64,000 nucleotides of DNA from Longimicrobiales bacterium (GCA_028278645.1 JANQDZ010000041.1:1-64000), one strand, 5' to 3'. Counted from the first letter of the stretch, positions 1 through 8,830 are shown. Made by a program: numbers and translations. The notes: a model not told the origin generated them from the letters alone.

Positions 1-24
1 GCGGGCGACGATGTTGTTGATCAT
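1..24 (-). CDS. 5' end of a minus-strand gene cut by the window edge
   Basis: On the minus strand an ATG at 24 opens a frame reading MINNIVAR before the window ends. A purine-rich GAGGGA lies seven bases upstream of the ATG, at ordinary ribosome-binding distance. Only eight residues are visible, so no function can be given. The alternative is a chance ATG, but the good Shine-Dalgarno spacing favours a real start. Confidence 0.4.
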
Positions 25-65
25 ATTGTATTCCCTCAAACGAGAGCACCTGGCTCAGGCAGTTC

Positions 66-290
66 TCAGTTGTCTCCGTCCGCCAAGATCTCGTCGAAAG
101 CCGGGTCTTTCTCCAGTGCGATTTGAATGGCTTCATGATCGGGTGGCGGCTGATGGCACTAAAAGACGCTGCCCTCCGACTTTTCTTGATCCAGCTGTTC
201 CGCCAGGTTCCTGATATCCGAGGTGTAGGACTCGTAGTCCGACCCCGGCTCGAACTGTTTAACGATGTATAAGAACGCCCCTTCTGGGAA
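66..290 (-). pseudogene. Decayed small gene remnant with an in-frame stop
   Basis: The minus-strand frame entered at 290, just after a TGA at 291-293, reads as protein-like sequence including SDYESYTSDIRNLAEQL. It meets an in-frame TAG at 159-161, then continues in the same frame with QPPPDHEAIQIALEKDP and ends in a TGA at 66-68, about 40 bases before the next minus-strand start. There is no usable start codon in frame. The composition (charged, low in rare residues, acidic end) looks coding, unlike the other frames here. The family is not recognised. I read it as a gene remnant broken at both its start and its middle; a sequencing error could give the same picture. The rest of 25-476 holds only the inverted repeat at 273-318. 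Confidence 0.4.
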
Positions 291-318
291 TCATGCTTCC
301 CATCCGTTTGGGGCGTTC
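273..318. repeat. Compound inverted repeat
   Basis: Outer arms GAACGCCCC (273-281) and GGGGCGTTC (310-318) are perfect complements. Inside them TGGGAA (285-290) pairs with TTCCCA (297-302) around a six-base loop. There is no T-tract on either side, so it is not a standard terminator. It overlaps the broken start of the remnant at 66-290. Confidence 0.6.
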
Positions 319-476
319 GGGCCAAAATGAAACGTCGAACCAGCCTCCATCACCTGCCTCTCCAGGTTCGAGCCGAATGTACAACGATCGGATGCTCTCC
401 CCAAAGAGTAGTGGAAGGAAACTGTTCGAAGGCAGGTGTGAGGTTCCGTCGGCCACATGGGGTCTCGGCTCTCCCA

Positions 477-1448
477 CTACCTGATTCCGAGCAGATGGGC
501 CAGGTTCGCCTCGTCGGTGATCATGGGTCGGATCTTGCCATCCTTCGAGGACATGAGCGATGTGACCCCGGGCCCGTGTCCGGCAATAAAGCTGTTGCTG
601 TGGGCGATGACGCCGATTGCGATCGAGCCACCTTTGTAGATGCGACCGTAGTCGTGATGGGCGTTGATGATGGCGACGATGTCACCGAAGCGGAGTTCGT
701 CCAGGCCGTATTCCTCAACCACCTCCTCGTCGAACATCTGGATGTCGTAATCGCCCCGGTAAACCTGGCTGGCTCCCAGCCCAGAGCCCATCACCTTGGC
801 CGGGACGATTTTGGCAACCGGGACTCTGAGCATTCCCTCCCCTGTGATACCCATCCCGGCGTCCGTCAGGGCGTCCATGAGGGTGGGACTCATGCTGAAA
901 AGCTTCACGCCGTCGAAGTTGGTCAGCTCCATCCCAAGGCCATGCACATAAACGTGCATCATGTCGTTCACGGTGAGCTTGTCGAAGACGGTGGAATCCG
1001 GGAAGTCCACCATTACGTGCTCGGCCCCGCCATGCTTGCCGATCACGTAGCCCATGGCGCCCTTACCATCACCGGTCAACACCCTGACCCGGTTTCCTAC
1101 GCAGGCAAGGGTGTTCAGTCCGGCGCTCTCACGGCTTGATCGATCACCCGTCGATCCGGGGTTGTAGAGTGAAACCGCTGGTTCCACGTGGTCCCCCGCC
1201 AGGTTCACGGCATTGTCCCCGCTCCGGAAGTTGTAGGTAATGCTCCCGGTTCCGGGCACCACGTGTGTGTGACCGTCAGGATCCACCCTTACCGGGTCGG
1301 AGCCGAACCCGGGTGGTACGATGATTCCCTGGGCGGCCTGGCGAACAAGCTGATCGGCATTGTATCGGACCGGAGTAACCTCCTGCTGAGGAGTCACCGG
1401 CGCGAGTGCAGCAAGAGCGGCAATAACCACTATTTTTGGGGCCGTCAT
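477..1448 (-). CDS. DUF4438 family secreted protein
   Basis: A 323-residue protein beginning MTAPKIVVIAALAALAP, which looks like a short signal peptide. The body matches what is known of DUF4438: an N-terminal segment with PGTGSITYNFRSGD and GDHVEP (about residues 66-90), then a region dominated by Gly and Asp turns (GNRVRVLTGDGKGAMG) and a C-terminal AIGVIAHSNSFIAGHGPG stretch. The biochemical role of the family is unknown to me. The start at 1448 is preferred over the longer frame opening at 1499 because GGGAG sits eight bases upstream and the signal peptide begins there. It is followed at a gap of 63 bases by nothing on its own operon side except the upstream amidohydrolase (1512-2942), so the two may be co-transcribed. 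Confidence 0.75.
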   Translation of the reverse strand: MTAPKIVVIAALAALAPVTPQQEVTPVRYNADQLVRQAAQGIIVPPGFGSDPVRVDPDGHTHVVPGTGSITYNFRSGDNAVNLAGDHVEPAVSLYNPGSTGDRSSRESAGLNTLACVGNRVRVLTGDGKGAMGYVIGKHGGAEHVMVDFPDSTVFDKLTVNDMMHVYVHGLGMELTNFDGVKLFSMSPTLMDALTDAGMGITGEGMLRVPVAKIVPAKVMGSGLGASQVYRGDYDIQMFDEEVVEEYGLDELRFGDIVAIINAHHDYGRIYKGGSIAIGVIAHSNSFIAGHGPGVTSLMSSKDGKIRPMITDEANLAHLLGIR

Positions 1449-1511
1449 TTCCGTTTCTCCCGTTCGGGGTCGTACTTTTTCAGTCGTTGGAAACCTCACC
1501 CTCCGCCTTGA

Positions 1512-2942
1512 CTACCGGACCCCCACAGTCCCTTTCACGGCGGCGAAGAGCTTCGCCGAATCGTATCCCACTCCATTCTTGAAGACCGTCACCACATTCC
1601 GAATATCAGATATGTCGGTCGTGGGGTCTCCTTGGATCAGGACCATGTCGGCCTGTTTCCCAGCCTCGAGGGTCCCGATCCTGTCCAGCTTCTCGAGGTA
1701 GAGAGCTCCGTTGTGCGTGGCGATCTTTATGGCCTCCAGCGGTGAGAAGCCGGCCTCGACCAAAAGCTCGATTTGCCGGAAGTTGCCGAACCCGGGAAGG
1801 ACACCGCCGTACCCCGTGGGATCCGGGCCGGCGATCAGGAGCCCGCCGGCCTCCACGAAGGACCTCTCGAAGGCCATCTCCATGGCCAGCATGTCTCCGG
1901 CAGTACTTCCGGACGAGGCTCCAATCGTGGCCCTCCTCGTCAGGTAAGAGTCACGGGCGGACGGAGCCATGGCGTCAAGCACACCCTGGTCCACAGGAGG
2001 CCGGCCTGGCACCGAGAGCTCAAAAACGGGCAAGGTCGAGGTGATGGCCACACCCGCTTCCACGAGGATACGGATCGTCTCCTGGATCTCGGGGCCGTCC
2101 ACGTCCATTGAGAGGAGGGTCTGACGGTTCTGCCGGGAGGACGGGCACTGATCCGGCTCCTTCCCCGGGAAGAACTCGGTGTTCACCACCAGGCCATGTT
2201 CCAGGTTGTCGATCCCCAACTCGGCGGCTTCCCTGAATCCGATGGAGCAGAGGTGGCCGGTGATCTTCATCCCCCGTGCGTGGATTTCGTCGATGGCCGC
2301 TGCCAACTGGGCCCGGGTGATGTTTGTGTAGGCCTTGAAGTCGTCGACGCCCGTGTCTGCCCAATACGCCACCATACGGCGGGCTTCTTCAGGGCTCTCG
2401 AGCTCGTGCATCTGGAGGGTGAAAGCGCCGGGGCCCTCCAGGTACGGGCTTGTGACGTGCATCTCCGGTCCGGGGATCCTTCCATCCCGGATGGCGTCCC
2501 GTAAACCCATCTCGGCGTAAGGCTCCATGCCGCCGGTTGTACGGATGGTGGTTACCCCGGCTGCTAGATAAAGACGAGGCGCACTGAACTCGAGGGTGTT
2601 GTAATGCCCTGGGCCCGCGGGATAGAAGATGTGGTCGTGCATCCCCACGATGCCTGGAATCAACGTGTGACCCGTCCCGTCCATCACCGTGGCCCCGGCC
2701 GGGATCTGGACTGTGGAAGCGGGGCCCACGGCTTGGATCAGCCCCCCGGAAACCAATACGGTTTGGTCTGCCAGGGCAGGCGAGCCGGTTCCGTCCACCA
2801 CCGTCGCGTGGGTGATCGCAAACACCGGGTCCTCTATGCTGACAAATGCTCGGACGCCGGGGGAGAGGGACGCGGCTTCCTGCCCAGCCAGGTGAGGGCA
2901 AAGGAGGAAAAGGGCCGGAAAAAGAAAGGAGAACCGTCGCAT
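1512..2942 (-). CDS. Secreted amidohydrolase (imidazolonepropionase-like)
   Basis: A 476-residue metal-dependent hydrolase of the amidohydrolase superfamily. Residues 1-20 are a signal peptide (MRRFSFLFPALFLLCPHLAG). The small beta domain (about 40-95) leads into PGIVGMHDHIF, with the HxH metal pair at 102 and 104. KITGHLCS and IDNLEHG further on supply the usual later His ligands, and EAGKQADMVLIQGDP closes the C-terminal beta domain. The substrate cannot be told from sequence; relatives include imidazolonepropionase and prolidase-type enzymes. The start at 2942 has AGGAGG six bases upstream, so the frame opening at 2993 is too long. DUF4438 lies 63 bases downstream on the same strand. Confidence 0.85.
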   Translation of the reverse strand: MRRFSFLFPALFLLCPHLAGQEAASLSPGVRAFVSIEDPVFAITHATVVDGTGSPALADQTVLVSGGLIQAVGPASTVQIPAGATVMDGTGHTLIPGIVGMHDHIFYPAGPGHYNTLEFSAPRLYLAAGVTTIRTTGGMEPYAEMGLRDAIRDGRIPGPEMHVTSPYLEGPGAFTLQMHELESPEEARRMVAYWADTGVDDFKAYTNITRAQLAAAIDEIHARGMKITGHLCSIGFREAAELGIDNLEHGLVVNTEFFPGKEPDQCPSSRQNRQTLLSMDVDGPEIQETIRILVEAGVAITSTLPVFELSVPGRPPVDQGVLDAMAPSARDSYLTRRATIGASSGSTAGDMLAMEMAFERSFVEAGGLLIAGPDPTGYGGVLPGFGNFRQIELLVEAGFSPLEAIKIATHNGALYLEKLDRIGTLEAGKQADMVLIQGDPTTDISDIRNVVTVFKNGVGYDSAKLFAAVKGTVGVR

Positions 2943-3110
2943 GGAGAGCCTCCTGGGAGGTGTCGAGAGCCAGGACCTTCGTTTACTCCCCACATCCTGC
3001 GCCAGGGGCCACGGTCCGGCAAGGCCGGCCCGGCGAGGGCCATCACCTTCTGAAACCAGTGATCCAGGGCACGGCCCCGGCCCAGCCGGTTCCTCAAAGA
3101 TCCGGCGATG

Positions 3111-4151
3111 TCAGTTCCGGCACTTACTCATGATATGGATCCGAGCAGCGTGCTCCCCATCGATCACTTCGAAGAAACCCTCAAGGTATCCCACCGCTCG
3201 CTTCCGGTTCCTCTCCGAGAGGCCTGGAACAGACCCTGGCAGCGCCAGGATGGCCTCCCTTTTTTCCTTAAACCGATCGAAGACCGACGGGTAGTCTATG
3301 GCCCGGTTGCACCACCCCAAATAGAGCCGTTCCCGGACACTATCGATGAGGTTCCCCAACCTCGGGTTCGGGCCTGCGTAGGGTGCGTCCACCAATCCAG
3401 CCCAGTCGAAGTCATAGGGAACCGGATAAAAATCCCGCCCGACTCCCAGGGCCTTGAGGTTATGAAATTCGGTGACGGCCCAATCGGTGTTCCCGATCAT
3501 GAACTGGAAGATGTACATGAGGGCCGCCTGGTTTTGGTGGAAGTGGGAGGGAGGCGCTCCCGGTACATCCATGATCCTTCCTCCCACGCGATCCGCCATG
3601 GCGTCTTCATCCTCGATCAGAAAGGCCATACGGGTGATGGGTTCCGAGCTGCCCCGAGTGTCCACGTAGGTGATTCGGGCTGGTCGAACGAGGAGGCTTT
3701 TGTCGGTGAGAAGGTTGTAGGCGCGATAAGCCAGGTACTCCTCCAACATGTTCTGCTCGTAACTGTCCCGGTCCCGGCAGTGAGTGACCATCTTGACCTT
3801 GTCCTGACCGGAAAAGACGGTCCTTTCGGTTCCGGCCGAGGGGAAATCCAGGCGAACAGGGGGGAAGAAGCAGATGCTCTTCTGCAGACGGAAGTTTCCC
3901 CTCGTCTTAATCTCGATGGGAATGGTGAACTCTTCCCCATCGGGGCTGGTCCACATAACCTGACCGGGTCGCTCGTCGCTCTCCCGGCCCCGGTCGCCGT
4001 CGAGTTCATCCCAGTCCGCCTCGAGCACGAACTCCACAGGGTCATGGGCGGAAAACAGCTCGGCATGGTGGGTTGGGGAAGAGGAGAATCCCAGCAGGGC
4101 GGCACAAAGCACCGTAGACCCCAGGGCTGCGCCAGCTCGTATGCGCCGCAT
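3111..4151 (-). CDS. Secreted CotH-kinase-like protein
   Basis: A 346-residue protein with a signal peptide (ALGSTVLCAALLGFSSS). Visible blocks are FVLEADWDEL (41-50), IKTRGNFR (81-88), CFFPPVRLDF (94-103), VKMVTHC (119-125), MIGNTDW..EFHN (218-231) and YPVPYDFDW (242-250). A GNTDW followed by His-Asn and a later DFDW pair recalls the catalytic Asp loop and metal-binding Asp of atypical secreted kinases of the CotH type, and the TRGN block is also seen in CotH-like proteins. That assignment is inference; a scaffold without activity is possible. The start at 4151 is chosen because GGAGG lies six bases upstream; an ATG at 4157 is too close to it. It stands alone between two minus-strand neighbours. 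Confidence 0.5.
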   Translation of the reverse strand: MRRIRAGAALGSTVLCAALLGFSSSPTHHAELFSAHDPVEFVLEADWDELDGDRGRESDERPGQVMWTSPDGEEFTIPIEIKTRGNFRLQKSICFFPPVRLDFPSAGTERTVFSGQDKVKMVTHCRDRDSYEQNMLEEYLAYRAYNLLTDKSLLVRPARITYVDTRGSSEPITRMAFLIEDEDAMADRVGGRIMDVPGAPPSHFHQNQAALMYIFQFMIGNTDWAVTEFHNLKALGVGRDFYPVPYDFDWAGLVDAPYAGPNPRLGNLIDSVRERLYLGWCNRAIDYPSVFDRFKEKREAILALPGSVPGLSERNRKRAVGYLEGFFEVIDGEHAARIHIMSKCRN

Positions 4152-4308
4152 GGACATCCTCCAGTCAGTACCGCGATAAAAGATCGTGCGCCCTACCTGT
4201 GATTACTATGACGCATTCCCGCCGGGGTTTGTTTTAACCGGATGGTGCGTGAGTCACGCGGACTCAAGGACTGCTCCCGCTGATCCGATCGCTTTCCGAG
4301 ACTCTGCC

Positions 4309-4725
4309 TCATTCCGACGCCGGTTTATTGGTCTTAAAATACGCGGCGACCGGAGGCAGATAGAGGAAGAGCCACATGATCACTGTGAAGATCAGGTTCA
4401 CTATGAGGTTGATCCACCTGGTTGGGTGGTCTTGGTACCAGATCAGGCCGAGGAGAGTGGCGACCACGCAGTAGGCGACGACAAACGGCCTCGCCCAGTT
4501 CTGACCCTTCAGAAGGGCATTCCCGGTCAGGAAGCAGAGGAGGGAGGAGAGGAAGCAGACAAGGAAGATGAGGAAGGGATTTAGGCCCAGGAGGAAATCG
4601 GACCAATATCTTTCTAACCAGGCTTTACCCCAGAGGGCGATGGGGAGCGCGCAAACCATCCCGACCACACCGCCCACCTTCCAGAACCATCCGATAGCCG
4701 TCACCGCCGTTGGTCTGTTTGTCAT
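4309..4725 (-). CDS. Small four-helix membrane protein, unknown
   Basis: A 138-residue hydrophobic protein. Four likely transmembrane segments are seen at about residues 8-30, 45-68, 80-96 and 104-126 (for example LGLNPFLIFLVCFLSSLLCFL), ending in a short charged tail YFKTNKPASE. No catalytic motif is visible and I do not recognise the family. The downstream intergenic stretch (4152-4308) contains a small perfect hairpin, TGAGTC-5 nt-GACTCA at 4250-4266, without a T-tract. No operon partner is evident. Confidence 0.6.
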   Translation of the reverse strand: MTNRPTAVTAIGWFWKVGGVVGMVCALPIALWGKAWLERYWSDFLLGLNPFLIFLVCFLSSLLCFLTGNALLKGQNWARPFVVAYCVVATLLGLIWYQDHPTRWINLIVNLIFTVIMWLFLYLPPVAAYFKTNKPASE

Positions 4726-4869
4726 CCGACTCTCCGCGTCATGGGCTTCTGAATTCCCCTATGTCGGGAAATCCTCGAGTCGATGATGACATCGGTGGAC
4801 CGACCTGGAGGTACCTGATGCCCGCTTCGTCGGTTCACCCATGGAAGGATTGCCTGGGGCTATGGTGGG

Positions 4870-4907
4870 GGCAAGGACTCTCTTCGGGTGGGGTCTCCAC
4901 CCTTGCC
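4870..4907 (+). other. Overlapping alternative stem-loops upstream of a membrane-protein gene
   Basis: GGGTGG (4886-4891) and CCACCC (4897-4902) form one perfect stem; GGCAAGG (4870-4876) and CCTTGCC (4901-4907) form another that shares bases with the first, so only one can form. The gene starting at 5010 lies about 100 bases downstream. Whether this stretch is transcribed cannot be told. The remaining sequence of 4726-5009 shows only an AT-rich patch (TTGAAAATTAAAGTAC at 4912-4927) that may belong to the promoter. Confidence 0.35.
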
Positions 4908-5009
4908 TCGCTTTGAAAATTAAAGTACACTCAGTCAAGGATTTAACGGTACCGGTTGGTGGCATCGGATTTCGGATCGATTCCAGGGGAAGAAGAGAAG
5001 GGGGGTAGG

Positions 5010-5552
5010 ATGCGCTCGACCCGGTCGAGGCTAGTCTTCTTGACAGTCGGAGCCCTCATGGTCGTGGCGGCACTGGTTGGCCAGCAGGTCGTTGGTGAGG
5101 GCGGTTGGGTTGACCGTGTCGCTCAGACAGGGGCGCTGGTTGTCGGCGTCGGAATCGTCACTGAGTTGGTCTCCCGGAAGACCGGGGCGGCTGCTTACCG
5201 AACGGGCATGGTTCTCGCCGTCGTCGCGGCGGTGCTCCTGGGATGGGTGAACGGTGCTGTAGGTCTCCTCGGGGCCGCGGACAACCGGGTCAACCTTTTG
5301 TACGGGGGGGTTGTTGCAGTCGGGGCAATCGGAGCCATCGTCGCGCGCTTCAAACCCGCTGGGATGGTGATCGCGTTATATGCAGCGGCCCTGGCCCAGG
5401 CGGCAGTCGCCCTTGCCGCGCTGACCGGGTTGTTGGGGCCTTCCGTCGGCGGGGTGGTTGAGATCCTAACCGCCAACGGGTTCTTCGTAGTGTTATTCCT
5501 CGGATCTGCTGCGCTGTTTCGGAAGGCGGCAGCCGGCCTCACCTCCACGTAG
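5010..5552 (+). CDS. Polytopic membrane protein, unknown
   Basis: A 180-residue protein, almost entirely hydrophobic, with five or six likely transmembrane helices separated by short Arg/Lys loops (RSTRSRLV at the N-terminus, ARFKPAGMV in the middle, FRKAAAGL at the end). Gly and Ala are very frequent. No motif allows a function. The start at 5010 follows a G-rich ribosome-binding stretch (AAGGGGGG) at normal distance; the frame could open earlier at 4956 but that part is polar and lacks a good site. It is single-gene and divergent from the minus-strand gene before it. Confidence 0.6.
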   Translation: MRSTRSRLVFLTVGALMVVAALVGQQVVGEGGWVDRVAQTGALVVGVGIVTELVSRKTGAAAYRTGMVLAVVAAVLLGWVNGAVGLLGAADNRVNLLYGGVVAVGAIGAIVARFKPAGMVIALYAAALAQAAVALAALTGLLGPSVGGVVEILTANGFFVVLFLGSAALFRKAAAGLTST

Positions 5553-5585
5553 TCTGGAGTTTCCCCGACTGAACCGCCGCTAGCC

Positions 5586-5720
5586 TCACGCGGGCGCCGT
5601 CACCTCGCCGGTTTCGAAGTTGGTGGAGCGAGCGTGGTCCCGTACCTCCGTCCCTGTGTTCATTCGCACGCTCAGGTCAAATGCCGGCACGAACGGATCG
5701 GGGTACCGATAGGCTCCCGC
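5586..5720 (-). pseudogene. Coding-like remnant in frame behind the gamma-glutamyltransferase stop
   Basis: Directly after the TGA of the gamma-glutamyltransferase gene the same minus-strand frame stays open for 44 codons and reads as plausible protein, with YRYPDPFVPAFDLSVRM and RSTNFETGEVTAPA before a TGA at 5586-5588. The glutamyltransferase itself ends normally (AAGDVRRETSSLGF), so this is not its missing C-terminus. There is no clear start codon with a ribosome-binding site, only internal GTG codons. I do not recognise the family. A gene remnant is the simplest reading. Confidence 0.35.
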
Positions 5721-7652
5721 TCAGAACCCGAGGGACGACGTCTCCCGTCGTACGTCTCCCGCGGCAATCAAAACGCCGGTGTCCGGGTCTCTAAGCGTCA
5801 CCGTCGGCGCGCAAGCTTGCCAACTCCACAACCCCCAGCTTTGAACGTCGTGTCCCAGTCGAACTAGGGCTTGGGCAGTTTCGGAGGGGATCCGATCCTC
5901 GATCTTGAGCAAGGCCGGGGTCAGGTTCACCTCTGTTCCTGTCCCCGGGAAGTTGTAGCTCCCGAACCTCGGTTGGTCCACGGCCTGTTCTGGTGACATC
6001 CCCCACACCACGACGTTCAGGAACACCTGGAGGAGCGCCTGCATTTGAAGGTCTCCGCCGGGCGTCGATAGGCCCATGAACGGTCGCCCGTCCTTCATGA
6101 TCAGAAGTGGGCTGTTGGTGTTTCGAGGTCGTTTGTTGGGCGCCATGACGTTGGCCAACGTCGGGTCCAGATTGAACTGCTCCATGCGGGCCCCTAGGCC
6201 GAATCCCCACCCCGGGATCATGGGTGTGCTCAGGTGGCCATCACTCTCGGTCATAGAGAAGAGGTTCCCGTCCCCATCCAAGACATTGAGTGACGAAGTG
6301 TCCAGGAGGCCCCGCCCGGAGTTGTCGTCGGAGGCGTTTTCTTCGGGTGGGGGCTGCGTGGCCGAGCCGGACGTAAACGATCGAGGGGATTCCTCTGCCA
6401 CCGGCAACATGTTCAACGGATCCCCCCACGGCGGCATGTCCTGGAATGCCCTGCTTTCCTCGACCAAAGACATTCGAACTTTTGCGTATTCGGGCGAGTA
6501 CATCGAGCTGGGTATCTCCACGACGTCCGGGTCGGCCACGTATCGATGACTGTCCGACATGGCCAGGCCGATGACCTGGGAGAGGAGATGTATGTAATCG
6601 GCCGTGTTGAAGCCCAGCGACCTCAGGTCCACACCCTCGAGCATGTTCAGGATCATGATCATCCGGGGACCCTGGGACCATCCGTCCCCGGCGTAGACGT
6701 CATATCCCATGAAGGACGTGTGGAGAGGGTCCATCCACCCACCCTCATATCCGGCCATGTCGTCATAGGTGACGAGTCCCCCATGCTCCCGGAAGAACTG
6801 GTCGACGGCTCTGGCCGGGTCGCCGGCATAGAAGGCGTCTCGTGCAGCCCCGATTCCTTCGGACCGTTCCCCGCCTGCTTCCAGAGCCTCGGACTCGGCG
6901 GTCATCATGTATCGAATGAGCCTGCCGAGGTCCCCGTTCACCATGAGGTCACCCAGCTTCTGTTCCCCAATCCCATGTTGGAACCAAAAACTCTGGTTGT
7001 ACGGAAAGCGGAGGACCCCATCTGTTTGATCGTCCAGCAACGACTTCTGCATCTTGTAGAGGTGATACCCGCTTTCCGCCACCTCCAACGCCGGGCCGGC
7101 TGCTTCCCCGAAGCTGATGGTCCCGTACCTTTCCAGAGCGGCTAACCAGACGTCCACGTCCGCGGGCAGGAGCGCGGTGTTGATGGGTGTTTTTCCATGT
7201 TCGAGGAAGTGGTCCAGGGTAGCGGCGGCCGGGCTCGTTCCCGCTCCTATTCGGGTGACGACCCGATCCTCCTCGGCGCTATACAGGATCAAGGGGGCCA
7301 CCCCTGTCCACCCCGCGTATCCCATCTTGGTGACCTTTAGGACCATCGCCGCGGCGACCCCGGCATCGAACGCGTTGCCACCGGCTTCGAGAGCATCGAT
7401 TCCGGCCATCGTCGCCAAATAATGACCCGTGGAGACCACGCCTCTGGTGCCCATGACCCTGGGACGCATGGCTTCGATACTGTTCGGACCGTAGACGTGC
7501 CCGTAGCTGTTGAACGGTTCGATGGTTTCCAGGACGCTTGCCGGCTCTGGTTGGCGCCAGGCTTTGGATGGGAAAAGCCCAGAAGCGAAGCCAACTCCCA
7601 CGAGGACGGAGATCAGAACGAGGGCGGATACAGCCACGGTATGTGTCTTCAC
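5721..7652 (-). CDS. Gamma-glutamyltransferase family protein, exported
   Basis: A 643-residue Ntn-hydrolase proenzyme of the gamma-glutamyltranspeptidase family, which transfers or hydrolyses gamma-glutamyl groups of glutathione and related compounds in the periplasm. Residues 6-25 form a signal peptide or anchor. GVVSTGHYLATMAGIDALEAGGNAFDA (split across 71-97) is the standard N-terminal block. DTSS at 451-454 places the expected self-cleaving Thr at 452, followed by NVLDGDGNLFSMTES. RNTNSPLLIMKDGRPFM and STPGGDLQMQALLQ are the C-terminal family blocks; the Ser-Ser pair usual for substrate binding is less clear. A poly-acidic/Pro linker (430-445) just before the cleavage site is unusual. 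The start is GTG at 7652 behind GGAGGGGAG. It lies 59 bases downstream of the proline-racemase-family gene and is probably co-transcribed. Confidence 0.85.
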   Translation of the reverse strand: MKTHTVAVSALVLISVLVGVGFASGLFPSKAWRQPEPASVLETIEPFNSYGHVYGPNSIEAMRPRVMGTRGVVSTGHYLATMAGIDALEAGGNAFDAGVAAAMVLKVTKMGYAGWTGVAPLILYSAEEDRVVTRIGAGTSPAAATLDHFLEHGKTPINTALLPADVDVWLAALERYGTISFGEAAGPALEVAESGYHLYKMQKSLLDDQTDGVLRFPYNQSFWFQHGIGEQKLGDLMVNGDLGRLIRYMMTAESEALEAGGERSEGIGAARDAFYAGDPARAVDQFFREHGGLVTYDDMAGYEGGWMDPLHTSFMGYDVYAGDGWSQGPRMIMILNMLEGVDLRSLGFNTADYIHLLSQVIGLAMSDSHRYVADPDVVEIPSSMYSPEYAKVRMSLVEESRAFQDMPPWGDPLNMLPVAEESPRSFTSGSATQPPPEENASDDNSGRGLLDTSSLNVLDGDGNLFSMTESDGHLSTPMIPGWGFGLGARMEQFNLDPTLANVMAPNKRPRNTNSPLLIMKDGRPFMGLSTPGGDLQMQALLQVFLNVVVWGMSPEQAVDQPRFGSYNFPGTGTEVNLTPALLKIEDRIPSETAQALVRLGHDVQSWGLWSWQACAPTVTLRDPDTGVLIAAGDVRRETSSLGF

Positions 7653-7711
7653 GGTCTCTCCCCTCCGTTTGCCCGATGCTGGGGTCCCGAGACGGGTCCG
7701 CCGACTCGACC

Positions 7712-8737
7712 CTATCCGGGCCAGGTGTCGGTCAGCCGGTAGCCTCCGGGCCAGGGATCGTCAGGATCCAGCATGTGCTGGTGCGTGCCGGTGATCCACG
7801 CACGGCCGGTGATGGACGGGATTACGGCCGGTTTCCCGCCGACGGTGGTCTCCGCTTCGATCTGGCACTGGAATTCGGATCCGATGATCGAGCGGGCCAT
7901 GTATCGGTCGCCTACTACCATCTCCCCCCGGGCGTGCAGGACAGCCATCCGCGCCGAACAGCCGGTGCCGGTTGGGCATCGGTCGATCTTTCCTGGGCGG
8001 ATAGCGACTGCATTCTGGCCGCTGAGGACCGGGCCTTCCCGGGTAAGCGGTTCGGCATACTGGCAGAACGAGATGTGGCTCCAGTCCGGGTTTTCAGGAT
8101 GATGGAACCCCAACTGCTCGTTCCCTGCGGCAGTAATCCGGACCCCAAGCTCCGCCAAATCCCGCGCATAGGCCGGTTCGATCTCCAGCCCCAACGCCGC
8201 GGCATCGACGATCACGAAGCTGTCCCCTCCATAGGCCGTATCAACAGTCAGCGTCCCGAGACCTTCAACCTCCAAAGGCACCGCGAGTTTATCTACGAAA
8301 GAGGGGACATTGGCGACGGTGATGCGCTCGACCTTCCCGTTCCTGCATGTGGCCCGGGCCCGGACGAGACCTCCAGGAGCTTCGAGGACCAGTTCGGTTT
8401 CGGGCTCTTCCATCGGGATGATGCCGGTCTCCAGCAACACGTTCACAACACATATGGAGTTCGAGCCCGACATCGGCGGAGTATCTTCAGGCTCCATGAT
8501 GAGAAACCCCATCTGGGCTCGGGGATCGACGGGCGGAACCAGCAGGTTCACGTGGCGAAATACGCCACCGCGGGGTTCATTGAGGACAAAGTTCCGCAGA
8601 GTCTTGTCGGACTCGATCCAGGCACGCTGCTCCCAGAGAGTGTCCCCGGGGGGAGGGGCGATACCGCCCACGATCACATCACCCACCTCGCCCTCAGCGT
8701 GGCAACTGACCACATGGATTGTCTTGGAGCTTCGCAT
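7712..8737 (-). CDS. Proline racemase family, likely trans-3-hydroxy-L-proline dehydratase
   Basis: A 341-residue cytoplasmic enzyme of the proline racemase superfamily. Racemases use two Cys as acid and base. Here the first site reads MSGSN with Ser at 90, and the second reads DRCPTGTG with Thr at 256. Thr at the second site is known in dehydratases acting on trans-3-hydroxy-L-proline, which give pyrroline-2-carboxylate; Cys-Cys and Ser-Cys pairs belong to racemases and 4-hydroxyproline epimerases. Dehydratase is therefore the best call, not racemase. Other family blocks are FVLNEPRGG (50-58), APGGLV (120-125), [10 protein letters not shown] (166-175) and the C-terminal [18 protein letters not shown] 8737 follows GAGG at normal spacing. 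With the gamma-glutamyltransferase gene downstream it suggests amino-acid scavenging. Confidence 0.8.
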   Translation of the reverse strand: MRSSKTIHVVSCHAEGEVGDVIVGGIAPPPGDTLWEQRAWIESDKTLRNFVLNEPRGGVFRHVNLLVPPVDPRAQMGFLIMEPEDTPPMSGSNSICVVNVLLETGIIPMEEPETELVLEAPGGLVRARATCRNGKVERITVANVPSFVDKLAVPLEVEGLGTLTVDTAYGGDSFVIVDAAALGLEIEPAYARDLAELGVRITAAGNEQLGFHHPENPDWSHISFCQYAEPLTREGPVLSGQNAVAIRPGKIDRCPTGTGCSARMAVLHARGEMVVGDRYMARSIIGSEFQCQIEAETTVGGKPAVIPSITGRAWITGTHQHMLDPDDPWPGGYRLTDTWPG

Positions 8738-8830
8738 GCGGATACCTCATCCAGGAGTTGGTCAGGGAGAAAGGTGTCGGTGAATACCTAATCCAGTCGT
8801 ACTGTTCCTGCAAACGCGGGGAAGCCTACT

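Noticed and set aside
327-1139. Long plus-strand frame opposite the DUF4438 gene
   Set aside because: It mirrors the coding frame of a well-supported gene and has no protein character of its own; high-GC third positions create such shadows.
3108-4202. Long plus-strand frame opposite the CotH-like gene
   Set aside because: The minus-strand gene has a signal peptide, ribosome-binding site and ordered blocks; the plus frame has none.
5721-5723. TGA at the end of gamma-glutamyltransferase as selenocysteine or readthrough signal
   Set aside because: The protein ends with the family's normal last residues and I see no SECIS-like hairpin directly after the codon.
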